Assembly: GCF_036588685.1 (NCBI RefSeq)
Contig: NC_086376.1
Span: forward strand, 12,105,911-12,169,910
From: Mytilus trossulus
Lineage: Eukaryota; Mollusca; Bivalvia; Mytilida; Mytilidae
Length of the DNA stretch: 64,000 nucleotides
Direction: 5' to 3'
In this document: positions 1 through 11,569 of the stretch, one piece after another
Layout of the letters: the number at the start of each line of letters is the position of its first letter
Position numbering within the stretch: the stretch's first letter is position 1
Made by a program: the position numbers and the translations under genes
The notes under the pieces: model-generated
Databases searched by the model: none
Told to the model about the DNA's origin: nothing
The model's input: the letters and a program-made list of their open reading frames with translations, nothing else

Positions 1-363
1 AGATGGACTGTTTACTGAAAAAGCAAAATGTACGAAAACGTCACCATGCGACGTCATCAAAACGTCATCTTTTTTAAAATTAGCAAATACAATATATTAT
101 CAGTATCCATTTCGTAAGATATGAAGAGTAAGCATTAAATAATATCAAATTGTTCAAAATATTTGAATATTTTTCTTGTTATCAGATCTCCTCCGCAACC
201 GTAAAAGAAAGCGACAAATTTATTTTTCCAAATTTGCTCGTTATATCCTCAGGATGTTACATTTTATTTTCACCGAAGCTTTATGAAGAATCCATTTGAG
301 AGTTATTTCCCCTTTTGTAATGAAATAAATTTGTAACTGGAAAACCATTAGTGATAGAGGCCT

Positions 364-975
364 AAGGTCTTTTGATTTGAGGTCCTTGGTCCAACAAAAT
401 GAAAATGGGGTCAAGGTCAAAGGTCAAGGTCATGTTCAAAAATATGATTTTGGCTTGTTATCTCTTATTTTCAGAAATCATACAAGATATTGACAAAATA
501 TTTTCACAAAATGTGTGTTGCGACAAGGCGTAACACGTAAATTTTAGTTAAAAGGGTACGTAAACATTTGATGCGAATTTTTCCTCCTTTCATATCTTAT
601 ATTAGTTGTATGGTAATATAACTCATTATAATTATAAAGTAAAGGCTTACGGTCTTTTGATTTAAGATCCTTCGTCCAAAAAAAAGAAAATTAGATCAAG
701 GTCAAGTTCAAATTCTAAAATCTTTTTCATTAACCTTATAAGATTTCAATAAATTATTTTTACTAAATTGTTATTCGCAACATGTCGTAACTTATAAATT
801 TTAATTGGGAGGGTGCGAAGAGAATAAATGGGATTGTGCCCCTGTTATATTAAGAATTATGCGTAAAGTGATATTACTCATGAACCATACATAATATAGA
901 CCTAGGGTCTTTTAATTTGGGATCCTTGGTTTATGACCTTGAAATTGAGGTCAAGGTCATAGGTTAATTGGACGT
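364..975 (+). repeat. Three diverged copies of a ~270-bp module
   Basis: A block containing 'ggtcttttgattt' followed by 'tccttggtcca' and runs of 'caaggtca' recurs near 366, 649 and 906. The copies are clearly related but differ at many positions. No ORF is conserved across them. This is an old tandem or segmental repeat; apart from it I see no gene in 1-1500. Confidence 0.6.
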
Positions 976-1529
976 TCTAGATTTTGACCTTTGTTGAAAT
1001 TCATATTTATATATCATTTAGCCATAGGAACTGACATTTTCAACTGAATTTTGATATTTTCAAATCAAAATAGATCCTTATTGGTGGAAAGACCTTCAAT
1101 TGTTCTTTGAACAATTGGTTTTTAATTATTATTAATATTGTTCCGCAAAATTTACTTGTCATCAAGGATTAACATTCTACCACACTGTTTACAACATATT
1201 TAAACGACGAATCCGCAGGATGAGTTCGCTTAAATATGTGAATGAGTAAGGCGTGGTGTAGTATATGTTTTGTAACATCATTCAAAAGTGACCTTGAGGT
1301 CACAAAATACTTGAGTGATGGGTCGAAGTACCCTTTTCGAGTGACGACATAGATGTAGATGTAGACCTGGTGATTTTTTATCCAATAAAAAAAACATTTT
1401 GGGAGTTTCGTTCTAGTCCGCTGCTTAACGTGCACGAGCGAAAACCGATCCAGTTGGGAAAACGGCACAACAGATATGACAAAAAGATATTTTTTCAAAA
1501 ATAAGCGACTCGGGTTCATACCATCGGGT

Positions 1530-1720
1530 GCCATCTGCTTACCCTTCCGGAGAACTTGATAGTATCCCAAGTTTTGTGGGGGGTTCGTGTTGCTCAGTCT
1601 TTAGTTTATATCTTGTTTCTTGTGTACTTTTATTTGTCTGATTGTCTTTTTCATTTTTAGCAATGGCGTTGTCAGTTCATTTTCGATTTATGAGTTTGAA
1701 GAAGTTCAGAAGAAGCAGAA
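1530..1720 (+). repeat. Stand-alone copy of the PLE tail sequence (T family)
   Basis: It matches the sequence that follows the retroelement RT at 37690-37920, including 'gcttacccttccgga', 'ttcgtgttgct' and 'atggcgttgtcag'. No RT sequence lies beside it, so it is either a severely 5'-truncated insertion or a non-autonomous relative. A 133-codon ORF on the minus strand just upstream (1169-1570) partly overlaps it; I do not recognise that ORF as a protein. Confidence 0.6.
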
Positions 1721-3430
1721 TGAAAAAGCTACAAATTATCTGCATTCGATACACAAATGCCATTTGAAAATTTTTTGTGATTTCTGTTATTTAGGTTTTT
1801 TTTATTTCGATATATCCTCTATTTCTCCTATTACTTCAACAGTATAAAGTACCTTAACAAAATACATGACTTTTTTGCGAAATCCTATATTTAAAAAAAA
1901 AGGATTCATATACCTTCGAGCCCCCTTAAATATGATGTCGACGAGTTTGAATATTTTTGATTTGAGGTTAATAGATCCGGGAACGGCTAAGTGTAAAATT
2001 TAATCACGTGGTACAATTCTAATGTGATCATAATATAAGTAATGGAAAATCAAGAAAAGCGCTTCGGACGAATATAATTTTTATAATATTTTTTTTTATA
2101 TCAATGGATCGATACTGCTGCTGGTGGACCATTAGCCATTAAGGGTAACCAGTAATGCTTTGATACTTTGTGACATATTTTAAATACTAGTAGTCCATTT
2201 ATTAAAATATAAATAATTTAGAAACTAAGTTTCCAATTCCCTTATGCTATTATTTCTTGGTCCCTTTAATTTAAATATTCTATTCATGCGCACGTGCTCA
2301 TAGTTTATAGTAAAATGGGTTACTAGGTTGTAAAACTTGTGTCTGATCCTTTTGTCATTTTGAACAATAGAATGTGTTTACTAGTAAAATAGGTACTAAT
2401 GTACATCCATGGTCTTAAGTATTTAGCGTTCCTATAGTGTAGGTTAATTCAGAAAAGCGTTTCACGGAGACCCATAACATTTATTCATTAAAGTGTTATT
2501 TTTATTTTCTTTAACATGTTTAAATTATAGCAGAAAAGGAATACTCAAAATATTTACTTCAAATTATAAACCTAACTTCCATATAATAACTACATAATTA
2601 TGAACGCTTGAAATATCACTGAGAAGGAAAAAAAATTAAGAAGGATACGCCACCTATGTAACATATACTGTATCTCCTTTGCTTCCAAGAAATAAGTTGG
2701 GTGTGTGTATTGGTGCTTAAACCTCTGGCCAATAAACTATTATTATAAAATAACTGCTAGTTTCAAGATATTAAATTTTAAAGGATGGACCTTGTTGCCC
2801 TATAACTGTTTTGCTCTTTGGTCGGGTTGTTGTCTCTTTGACACATTCTCCATTTCCATTTTCAATTTTACCTTCGTGTAAGCATGATCGCCGTTATGAC
2901 ATTTACATTATTCTCTAAAGAAGTGTTGCATATGTCAATTGGACGGGACTAATATGAGGAAGCCAGAAAAATAAGAAATCTTATTTATAGCATACGAGTT
3001 GTAAGAAGGCAAATATCTATACGTTTATCTGTATCTATAAAAGCTTGCCATCAACTCTAGATAATTTAAAGAACAAACACTAATATTTCGTCAGGATAAC
3101 AAAGCGCTACTTCTGTTACATTAATTTGTAGAAAAAGTTAATTAACGTGATCAATTTTGAACATTCAAATCAATTTCTTACCATAATACATCAATACTAT
3201 AACAATTAAAAGGATTTCGTGAACACCAATAATTAGACTACTTGTTACAATCTCTGAGTTGTCGATGTGACATTGGTACGATAATGCCATTAATTTTACA
3301 TACTGCCGTTTTCATGATATGAAAATATTGACCCTCCACTGGTGATCGCCTCCACTGGCGATTTAATTATTGAGAAAAAAAATTGCGTTGCCACAGGACT
3401 AATTTATATCTTAAAAGGACAACTCACGGA
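1721..3430. other. Non-coding stretch with repeat scraps
   Basis: It holds an AT-rich sequence with short fragments of dispersed families: a family C piece at 2105-2150 ('ctgctgctggtgga') and a family D piece at 2812-2870 ('gggttgttgtctctttgaca'). No exon with splice sites or a conserved reading frame was found. Confidence 0.5.
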
Positions 3431-3438
3431 AGTCTCAG

Positions 3439-3447
3439 TATTTATAT
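3439..3447 (+). promoter_or_regulatory. Candidate TATA element of the FREP gene
   Basis: An AT-rich 'tatttatat' lies about 55 bp before the ATG at 3500, a plausible distance for a TATA box with a short 5' UTR. The call rests on position and composition only, and the whole area is AT-rich. Confidence 0.3.
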
Positions 3448-3499
3448 GTAATTTCATTGCAATTAATACTGCAGTTTTATTTCTTTGAAAATAGAAACA

Positions 3500-4423
3500 A
3501 TGTTTTTATTGCTGATTGTTCTGTTGTTGCTATCGTGCAGTTCTGGAGAATTAAATCAGTTTAATTGTATAGAGGTTATTCCAGGAAGATTATTTAATGA
3601 CGATATTGTTTTCTCCAAAGATGAAAGCTCTTATACAGATTGCATTGCATTCTGTATGGATCATGATGAAATTTGGCTGAGTGCGTCATTACAAAAAAAC
3701 AACTGTAACTGCCATAACAAACATTTCATAGCCACTGACGGAAGTACAGATTCTTCATCCACCTATTTTAAACTAGACAAGAGAACTAATAGTCATAACT
3801 GTTATGACATCTACAGTTGTTACTCCAAAGGAAACGGTGTATATAATGTTTCACTAGACGGTACGAAGGACGACTTCCATATTTACTGTGATATGGATAA
3901 CGGGGGCTGGTCTGTAATACAGCGCCGGTTTGACGGTTCCTTAAGTTTTGAGAAGAGTTACGTGGAATACCAAGAAGGTTTTGGCGATGTTGATGGTGAA
4001 TACTGGTTGGGTCTGGACAATATGCATACACTTGTAAGTTCTGGTGACTTTGAAGTTAGATTTGACCTTGAGGATTGGGAAGGAAATACTGGTTATGCGG
4101 TTTATAGTTATTTCTCATTGGCAGACAAAAATAGCACATATCAATTAAATATAAGTGGTTATACTGGTGATGTGGGAGATGCAGCTCGCTATCATGATGG
4201 TATGTTGTTTTCTGCTGGTACTATTGATAATGATTATTGGCCTACAAAATGTGTCGATCGATTTGGCGGTGGAGGTTTCTGGTACAACAAATGTCACCAT
4301 ATGAATATCAATGGAGAGTACAACAACACAGCGGATGGAAGAGGAATAAACTGGGGACAGTGGCGTGGTTATCATTATTCCTTAAAATCTGTAAGCATGA
4401 AGGTCAGACCTAAACAGAATTAA
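3500..4423 (+). CDS. Fibrinogen-related secreted protein (FREP-like lectin), intronless
   Basis: Predicted secreted lectin of 307 residues. The frame stays open five codons upstream, but the first ATG is at 3500 and opens directly into a signal peptide (MFLLLIVLLLLSC, cut near Gly16). Residues ~20-95 form a Cys-rich PAN/apple-like segment (NC, DC..FC, NCNC). From Cys101 to the end is a full fibrinogen C-terminal domain: the 'GGWSVIQRRFDGS' core, 'GEYWLGLDNMH', a calcium-loop-like 'DNDYWPTKC', 'WYNKCHHMNING' with the conserved late disulfide pair, and 'YSLKSVSMKVRP'. Such domains bind acetylated or microbial glycans in mollusc innate immunity; binding here is inferred. The gene is one uninterrupted exon, with a TATA-like element 55 bp upstream and AATAAA 41 bp after the stop. 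I see no disabling change. Alternatives are an angiopoietin- or ficolin-like name for the same fold. Confidence 0.93.
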   Translation: MFLLLIVLLLLSCSSGELNQFNCIEVIPGRLFNDDIVFSKDESSYTDCIAFCMDHDEIWLSASLQKNNCNCHNKHFIATDGSTDSSSTYFKLDKRTNSHNCYDIYSCYSKGNGVYNVSLDGTKDDFHIYCDMDNGGWSVIQRRFDGSLSFEKSYVEYQEGFGDVDGEYWLGLDNMHTLVSSGDFEVRFDLEDWEGNTGYAVYSYFSLADKNSTYQLNISGYTGDVGDAARYHDGMLFSAGTIDNDYWPTKCVDRFGGGGFWYNKCHHMNINGEYNNTADGRGINWGQWRGYHYSLKSVSMKVRPKQN

Positions 4424-4463
4424 CAGTAAGAAAGAGATCAACTATTTCGTGGTCGATTTTCAA

Positions 4464-4469
4464 AATAAA
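4464..4469 (+). terminator. Poly(A) signal AATAAA of the FREP gene
   Basis: A canonical AATAAA lies 41 bp after the TAA stop codon, consistent with a short 3' UTR. Confidence 0.55.
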
Positions 4470-4586
4470 AAGTGAAAGTAAGGAAATCTATGAAAACAAT
4501 TGTATTATGAATGGCTGTCAATTTTCAAATTTATCTGTGATCCCTGACAAATGAGTGTTTTAATTATGCTTTTCGTGTGATGACGA

Positions 4587-6151
4587 GTTACTCGGCGTTT
4601 TGCATTTCCGCCAATCTGCATTTCATTTGCGCCGCGATTTTGTTTTCAATGCGCTGATTTTTTTTCATTTGCGCCGGTTTTTTTCAGGTAAATTACAGGT
4701 GAATAGATTTAAGAAGATGTGGTATGAGTGCCAATGAGACAACTCTCCGTGTTGTTTTTCATATATCATTTAAGATCTCTTCCGTTAGCCAATTGTATTG
4801 TCAATCATATTAAGTTTTCCCCTGCTCACCACGGGTATAGGTGAAAGAAGGATATTCAAAGTCAATATGTATAACATCGGACACAAAGGAAAGTTGTTTT
4901 TGACGACAGAACCAGTTTTTACAGCCGTGTAAAGTATATAACTGATACAAGTATTTCGGACAGCACTTAGGGGACGACCATTTGATATTCGAGGGGGGGG
5001 GGGGGGGCAGGAGGATTTTTTTTTGATTGGTTATTTATTTTTGTAAACTAAGAGGACAGATTATTCATTTCCGCACTATTGAAGCAAGATTTTTCATTTT
5101 CATAAAAGCAAGGGACTGATCATTCATTTTCACAACTATATTTATGGTATTCGAAAACATTCAATTTTGTTAATTATAATAATACATGTACAATCAAGTT
5201 ATTGTTTATCATTTAATAAAAATTAACCATTACCCCCTGCAGAAATTTTAAGACTCAAGATTTTATTCATAACCTCAGACACATACTTGTGTACAAGAGG
5301 ACAATATCTACAAACATATTAAGATAATACATAGCGAGACAGGACAAACGAAACACAAATACATAGTATATTATAAAAGGCAATTGGTTTAATTAGATTA
5401 AGTATTTTAAACTTTTCTTCACGAAAAGAATAATTTATATACCCAAGGAAATGTATAATATACAATTCCTTGATATACCCAACCAATATACATGTATTGC
5501 ATATATACAATGTACATAGTATTAAAGTTTGGTTTGTAGCCTTTTTTCAAAAGTATTGTCAAACATATTCGCCGAGCGGAGCGAGGAAAAAAAAATTTTG
5601 AAGGGTTTTCGAACCGCTGAAGGCCAAAGAAGCTAAAGACCTGCTGAGTTATTTATTTTCAACACATTCCAAGTCAGGTAATTTATTTTCAAACTACCAA
5701 AGAACAAACCATTTATTTTTTTAATAATCAAGGCTGAGTTATTTATTTCCGAAATCCTCCTGCCCCCCCCCCCCCCCCCCCCCCCACAGAATATCAAATG
5801 GTCGTCCCCTTAAAAGTTCCATCTATAAATATTGTAGACGTATCATTGCAACGACATTTAAGGTGTGAAGTAAAAACAAGTATGACTTTCTCGCGATCAT
5901 TTGAAAGCAGGAAGTTTTCCAACTAATTTGTCACAATTACCATGAATTTAAAATCAGTATCGGTATGCACGTCATCTCTACTTTTTGTAAAACTGGTGTA
6001 CCCTAACGACGCTCTTAAAAGCATTAACTTACCTGTAAATCCAATTATAAGAAACAAGGAAAGCAGTGCAAATAGATAAATGAAATCGGCGCAAATGAAA
6101 GAAGGAAATTTTTCAGTCAAAATCGGCGCAAATGTCATACGCCCGAGTTAC
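4587..6151. repeat. Outer diverged inverted repeat (~140-bp arms) enclosing a nested MITE
   Basis: The left end (4587-4700) reads 'gttactcggcg' and then repeated 'catttgcgccg'. The right end (6020-6151), read on the minus strand, starts 'gtaactcgggcg' and carries the same 'catttgcgccgatttt' blocks. Both arms end inward at a 'caggtaa/acaggtaag' string. The arms are diverged, so the element is old. A family B scrap lies at 4714-4760 and the younger MITE at 4970-5809 sits in the middle. Short ORFs here are not genes. Confidence 0.6.
4970..5809. mobile_element. Foldback/MITE element with TTA target duplication and G/C-tract terminal repeats
   Basis: It starts 'ggggacgaccatttgatatt' at 4970 and ends with the exact reverse complement at 5809. 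TTA flanks both sides (4967-4969 and 5810-5812). A 3-bp TWA duplication is the hallmark of PIF/Harbinger-type insertion. Just inside the ends, the left arm has a run of 15 G (4993-5007) followed by 'caggagga'; the right arm has the matching 'tcctcctg' followed by 23 C (5763-5785). Subterminal 'attcatttt'-type blocks repeat. There is no transposase ORF, so it is non-autonomous. Confidence 0.82.
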
Positions 6152-6223
6152 TATCTACATGACAATCAGTTACTGACAACAAAAATGCGTTATTTTCCAG
6201 GAGAACGAGTGACTATATTTTAA

Positions 6224-6316
6224 TTTATAGACTAAAAAACGAATTACTAGTAATTTGATTTATAGACTGAAATACGTATTCATTTGATGTATAGACTGAA
6301 ATACGAATTCATTGGT
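6224..6316 (+). repeat. Short tandem repeat, about three copies of ~30 bp
   Basis: The unit contains 'tatagactgaaatacg' followed by an 'attcatttga'-like stretch. The second and third copies are nearly identical and the first is diverged. Confidence 0.6.
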
Positions 6317-6507
6317 ATTGCAAGTCAGTAAAAAATAATGCGATGTAAAAGAAAAGACTCAACGAAAAGCAGGTACTTGTAAATATTCGTTTCATTTTGA
6401 ACACATACAATGACGCCACACTCAGGTTAATATAAAGAAAAGTTCTGCAGACTCACAATATGCATACAGAGTTCTTTTTATGTCCATTGATGTATTTTTT
6501 AAAACAC

Positions 6508-6655
6508 ATTAGCGGATCCGGGGGTGGGGTGGGGTGGAACCCGTCCTTTTTTGGAACGATCAATACATTTCATTTGAATGGGGACATATAGCTGGAACCC
6601 CATTTGTCCTGGGTTTGGAGCCCCCTTTTAAAATGGCTGGATCCGCACCTGAAGC
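6508..6655. repeat. Short interspersed element bounded by 'gcggatcc' inverted ends
   Basis: The left end 'agcggatccgggggtggggt' and right end 'ggctggatccgca' are partly inverted. The inside has a G-rich start and a 'gagccccctttt' near the end. No coding content is supported. From 6656 to 8318 I see only AT-rich non-coding DNA. Confidence 0.45.
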
Positions 6656-8318
6656 ATCGCATTTTTATTTAATTAAAGAACAGAAATTAGTCGTTATGAA
6701 GTTAGCTATTTATTGCAATTAATGATACTTTGTAGATCCATTGCAATATGTGGAAACTTAAAGTGAATACTTGTAAAACAAAATGATGTTCAGAGAAATG
6801 AAGCAAGCACACATTTGTATTATGATCTTTAGAAATAGTACATAACTCTATATATATATCTTGGTCTTTTGTTTATGATCATTACTGGACACTAGCCTTG
6901 TTTCGCATAGAACATTCAAGGTTGAAATATTGAAAAACGCACGTTTGTATGAAGAGTATAAGAAATAAAAACAATTTACTGGACTTCAAACACTTGTTTC
7001 AGAATATCGAAACATATGGTCGTGGAAGAATAAGTAATGCGTTCAAATCGTGAATGCCAGATGCAAAATAAGGCACGTTGATACATTTTTTAGTTTGTTT
7101 TTTACTTTATTTTTAGTCGAGCATTGTATTTTTGCATGTCATTTCGTAGGTGTTTTGAACTACGAGTTGTTAAACGCTGCAAAAGTATTTTTTTCTGATA
7201 AATAATTTGTTCATGTTAATTTGTATATCGTATGCTTTAAATTTTTCAATTTAGTAATAATCATTAAGTATAAATTTATCATAATTATAACTAAACTCAC
7301 ATAAAGATTCAACACTTAATAAACAATTTGCAATTTAAGATGAGTATATTTTTTTCGAGCTTTTAAGTCAGTATATCTAGATGTTCAAGTCAAAATTTTG
7401 ACTTAAAAAAACCGGTAAGTACTAGGTATTTAGAAAGTAGTCAACATTTTGCCATTCTTGGGTATTTTTCATAAATATTTCATTGTTTGTATATTCCTAC
7501 AGATCCATTATATGTATTCTATATAGTGACTCTCTGTAGAAGGACATTAAAAAAATGACCTATTCTAATATGACGTGCTTCTTTCGCTTTGTAAACAACA
7601 CTGTGATAAAATTCTCGATATATCTATACTTAGCGCAGACTCCGTGGTGTACATAATAATGGCTGTTACAATATACTTCCCACGTAAATCCACATGTATT
7701 GAAACCTATTTGCAAACCCTTTGTCGATTTAATTGTTTTAAAAATTGCAATTCAGAAAAGACAAAATCATTTTTATTCTTATTCGGATGCATAATAAAAA
7801 GAAGTAATGCATAAGAGCTCGGAGAAACCAACAAAATAAAATTTAAATAAAATTCCGCGAAAGTCTATTAATGTTTTTGGCGCATTTAAGTCATTTCAAA
7901 ACATGACGTCATACAAATGAAAACTCTAGAGTTGAACGTTTTCTGTTACGTGAACTATTGACATGTCGTTTACAATTGTATTAAAATTGATTATCAAGGT
8001 AGGTTATGTTTGATTTTCTATTCTATTGCATTATTCGCATATGTACTGATTTCAGCAAGTCAACATGGCGGCTCATTGGTTACGAAATGTCAACTTTGGA
8101 TTTGACGGTAGCTCACGGGAAAAACATATAAATCAACATGGTTTTGAGAATGAAACATTTTTTTTTTCAGCGGTTGTTCACGAAATAATCCGTGCAAGCT
8201 ACGGATCTATTAAAATGATGAGCTTTATCTAACAGGGAGTAAAAAAGAACAGCCATACACACAGATTTACCCACCCTCGCTTCAGTTTTTTAATGATCGT
8301 ATTTGTCCTATTAGAATC

Positions 8319-8482
8319 GAAATAATTCATGGAAGCCATAGATTTGTTGTAAATTTACACATGGCCTGGGCCGTGATATTCGTTAATTTTATCCCTCGCT
8401 AACGCTCAGGATAAAATTCGAATATCACGGCCCAGGCCATGTGTAAATTTCCAACAAATCTATGGCTTCCATGAATTATTTC
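8319..8482. repeat. Near-perfect long hairpin (about 75-bp arms)
   Basis: The left arm begins 'gaaataattcatggaagcca' at 8319. The right arm ends with its reverse complement at 8482. Pairing continues through 'acatggcctgggccgtgata' down to a loop around 'ctcgctaacgct' (about 8395-8407), with only a few mismatches. It looks like a MITE or foldback element; no clear target duplication was identified. Confidence 0.8.
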
Positions 8483-9649
8483 TTAATTAACCATTATAGT
8501 AAAGTCTTGTCAACGTCGAACTACTTGTACTATTAGATACACGTGGTCTGGATCTGGAGCTGAACAATTGAGGCATCATTCTATAAAACAAATCTCCTGA
8601 AAATTAAAAAAAAACGAATTAGTAACTGAACATTATTTATGTGATGACTAAAATACATGTATGTAAGAAAAGCATTACGAGAAACAGTTTGAAACGACTG
8701 ATATAATAATAAGAAGTATATACCATAAAAATTAAATTTCCATAAGACACCTGACCAAAATTAAAACCAAAATTAAAAACAAGGAAAACCACAAAAACAC
8801 AATAATTCAAGGTTTTTATGCCCTTCACTAATATGGAGATTACGAAATCCGAGTTCTTTATTTTAATTAGATAACGTATAACCATAAAACACAGACCAAG
8901 TTGGGACTTGAGTGGCGTCACTTTAACATTCTCTATTTGTGTCCGTCTATAGCGTCTATTTGCAAGCTGTGGCATCATCTGTGTCAATTGACACATTCTC
9001 CATTTTTTTTCGATTTTTGTGGTCATGTGTTATTCCGCTCGCCAATCTTAAGTAAAGCCATACAACTAGAACGAATGAAAAGAGGGATGGATGCCAAAAG
9101 AACACTCATGCATGAATCCATTGAAGAACCAAAAATCATTGAAACAGGAAATTATGTGTCGACCGAGCAACAATAACACAACTAAAACTGTACGAAATTT
9201 AATCATGTTCTGCTCCACAAATGCAAGTGGCAGTCATCGTGTTGCTGATGGCAAGTTAACATTCAGTGAAAAAAGTTATTTCAATAGAAAAAGAAATCTT
9301 ATTATTAAACAGATTGCTGATATTTTAAAATGAATTGCATGCTTTATTTCAAACAAAGGCGCGTTTAATTTATTTTCATAGTGCGATTCTTAGAACGCAA
9401 TACCGTAAATCAACAAATACTAGTACGATTAAGCCGTGATGAAATTGTTTATGTAACAGTAAAAAGTATTCACTATAATTGATATCAAGATATTGATTGC
9501 CCTAGATATTATCAAAGACTATTTTTGTTTATGCTGTTTTCTTTGTTGATTAATAATGTATAGAGTTTACCAAAAAATGTATAGACTAAAGAAACATTTA
9601 TATAGATAAAAGCATTAATTGTATAGAGCAAATCAGAACTTGAAACAGT

Positions 9650-10600
9650 AAACCAACATTTGCATTAGAGTAAAGCAATATTTGAATTAGAGTAAAGCAA
9701 CATTTGCATTAGAGTAAAGCAACATTTGCATTAGAGCAAAGCAATATTTGCATAAGAGTAAAGCAACATTTGCATTAGAGTAAAGCAACATTTGCATTAG
9801 AGCAAAGCAACATTTGCATAAGAGTAAAGCAACATTTGCATTAGAGTAAAGTAATATTTGCATGAGAGTAAAGCAACATTCGCATTAGAGTAAAGTAATA
9901 TTTGCATTAGAGTAAAGCAACATTTGCATTAGAGTAAAGCAATATTTGCATTAGAGTAAAGCAACATTTGCATTAGAGTAAAGCAACATTTGCATTAGAG
10001 TAAAGCAACATTTGCATTAGAGTAAAGCAACATTTGCATAAGAGTAAAGTAACATTTGCATTAGAGTAAAGCAATATTTGCATTAGAGTTAAGCAAAATT
10101 TGCATTAGAGTAAAGCAACATTTGCATAAGAGTAAAGTAACATTTGCATTAGAGTAAAGCAATATTTGCATTAGAGTTAAGCAAAATTTGCATTAGAGTA
10201 AAGCAATATTTGCATTAGAGTAAAGCAACATTTGCATTAGAGTAAAGCAACATTCGCATAAGAGTAAAGCAACATTTGCATAAGAGTAAAGTAACAGTTG
10301 CATTAGAGTAAAGCAATATTTGCATTAGAGTTAAGCAACATTTGCATTAGAGTAAAGCAACATTTGCATAAGAGTTAAGCAACATTTGCATAAGAGTAAA
10401 GCAACATTTGCATAAGAGTAAAGCAATATTTGCATTAGAGTAAAGCAACATTTGCATTAGAGTAAAGCAACATTTGCATAATAGTAAAGCAACATTTGCA
10501 TAATAGTAAAGCAACATTTGCATAAGAGTAAAGCAACATTTGCATAAGAGTAAAGCAACATTTGCATAAGAGTAAAGCAACATTTGCATTAGTGATAAGC
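9650..10600 (+). repeat. 22-bp minisatellite, about 43 copies
   Basis: The unit is approximately 'taaagcaacatttgcattag' plus 'ag', with variants cattagag/cataagag and caacat/caatat. A higher-order unit of four monomers (88 bp) is visible: the block starting at 10031 repeats at 10119, and a third related block starts at 10273 (7 monomers later). ORFs on the minus strand here translate to a peptide with a 22-residue period and are by-products of the repeat. A decayed continuation with 'agaaatgcgtcatttgtatt' units runs from 10600 to about 10830. Confidence 0.95.
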
Positions 10601-11569
10601 GATAACTGCATTAGAGAAGAGAAATATTTGTATGAGTGTAAAGCGACATTTGTATTATTTGTATTAGAGAAATGCGTCATTTGTATTAGAGAAATGCGTC
10701 ATTTGTATAAGAGTAAAATGACATTTGAATTTGAGTAAAGAACGAATCATATAGAGCGAAACAACATTTTTTATAGAGTAAATCAACAATCATATTTAGA
10801 GCTCAGCAAAATTTGTATAAGAGTAAAGTAAAACGATTAAATAGCAAACAAACAAAACTGAGGGAGTCGGAAGAACTCCATAAGGAGTAAACCGAGAGTG
10901 TCGATTTTGGTAAGCGTCTCCTACATTGTACTACGCTAACGCATGGACCCATCCAAAATGTCACAATCAGGAATACAACGTACACAGTTAGAAAAATTAC
11001 AAAGATCTAAGACCGCAAACAATACGATTGTGGCTGAGACATTGACACATCTTATCTGTCAACCAATTCGTGATGGTGATCGTTAATACTATAACGTGTT
11101 GTTTTCAGTCGTTCTTACTTATGAATCTGCTGGAACAGTTTATGTATAAGGAGCGCACCTGTTGATAGTCCGTAAAGTGTGAACACAAACGAGCTTAATG
11201 TAATAATTAGATATCTCAACGCAATACAATGGAAAAGAGGTCATGTTACTGTTGAGAAATGGAAAGTTAAAAATTTGATTTTGATTCAAGTTTGAAAACG
11301 TCCATCTGTATCAATTTCATATGTATAGTAAAGCTGAGCTTCTATATAAAATATACCTACTTTGGTCATAGAAATAGTCTGCAGATTGAAACTGTGGTAT
11401 ACACCCTTGACCGGAGACCGTCAGCATCAAAATGGAAAGGAATACGAAGTTTCTCATAGTTTATATTCTCTAAAACTAAATAAAAGTTATAAGTGGAATA
11501 ACAAAAAATGAACTGGTTAAGACATTAAGCGTGAATTTTTAGACATTTTCAGAGCAGACACAAATTATG

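Noticed and set aside
1169-1570. 133-codon minus-strand ORF
   Set aside because: Overlaps a dispersed repeat, no recognisable domain or conserved context; likely chance.
5923-6138. ORF with hydrophobic segment followed by CAG|GTAAGT, resembling a signal-peptide exon
   Set aside because: It lies in the right arm of a dispersed inverted repeat whose left arm has the same string; no partner exon found.
6518-6536. G-quadruplex motif 'gggggtggggtggggtgg'
   Set aside because: Only three runs of three or more G plus a GG; too weak and inside a dispersed repeat.
8637-9026. 129-codon minus-strand ORF
   Set aside because: Its start lies in a family D fragment and the rest is low-complexity hydrophobic sequence; no support as a gene.
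9650-10600. CRISPR-like regular repeat
   Set aside because: The units are directly adjacent with no unique spacers, and the DNA is eukaryotic.
10347-10680. Two ~80-codon minus-strand ORFs with a 22-residue repeating peptide
   Set aside because: They are translations of the 22-bp minisatellite; no signal, domain or splice context.
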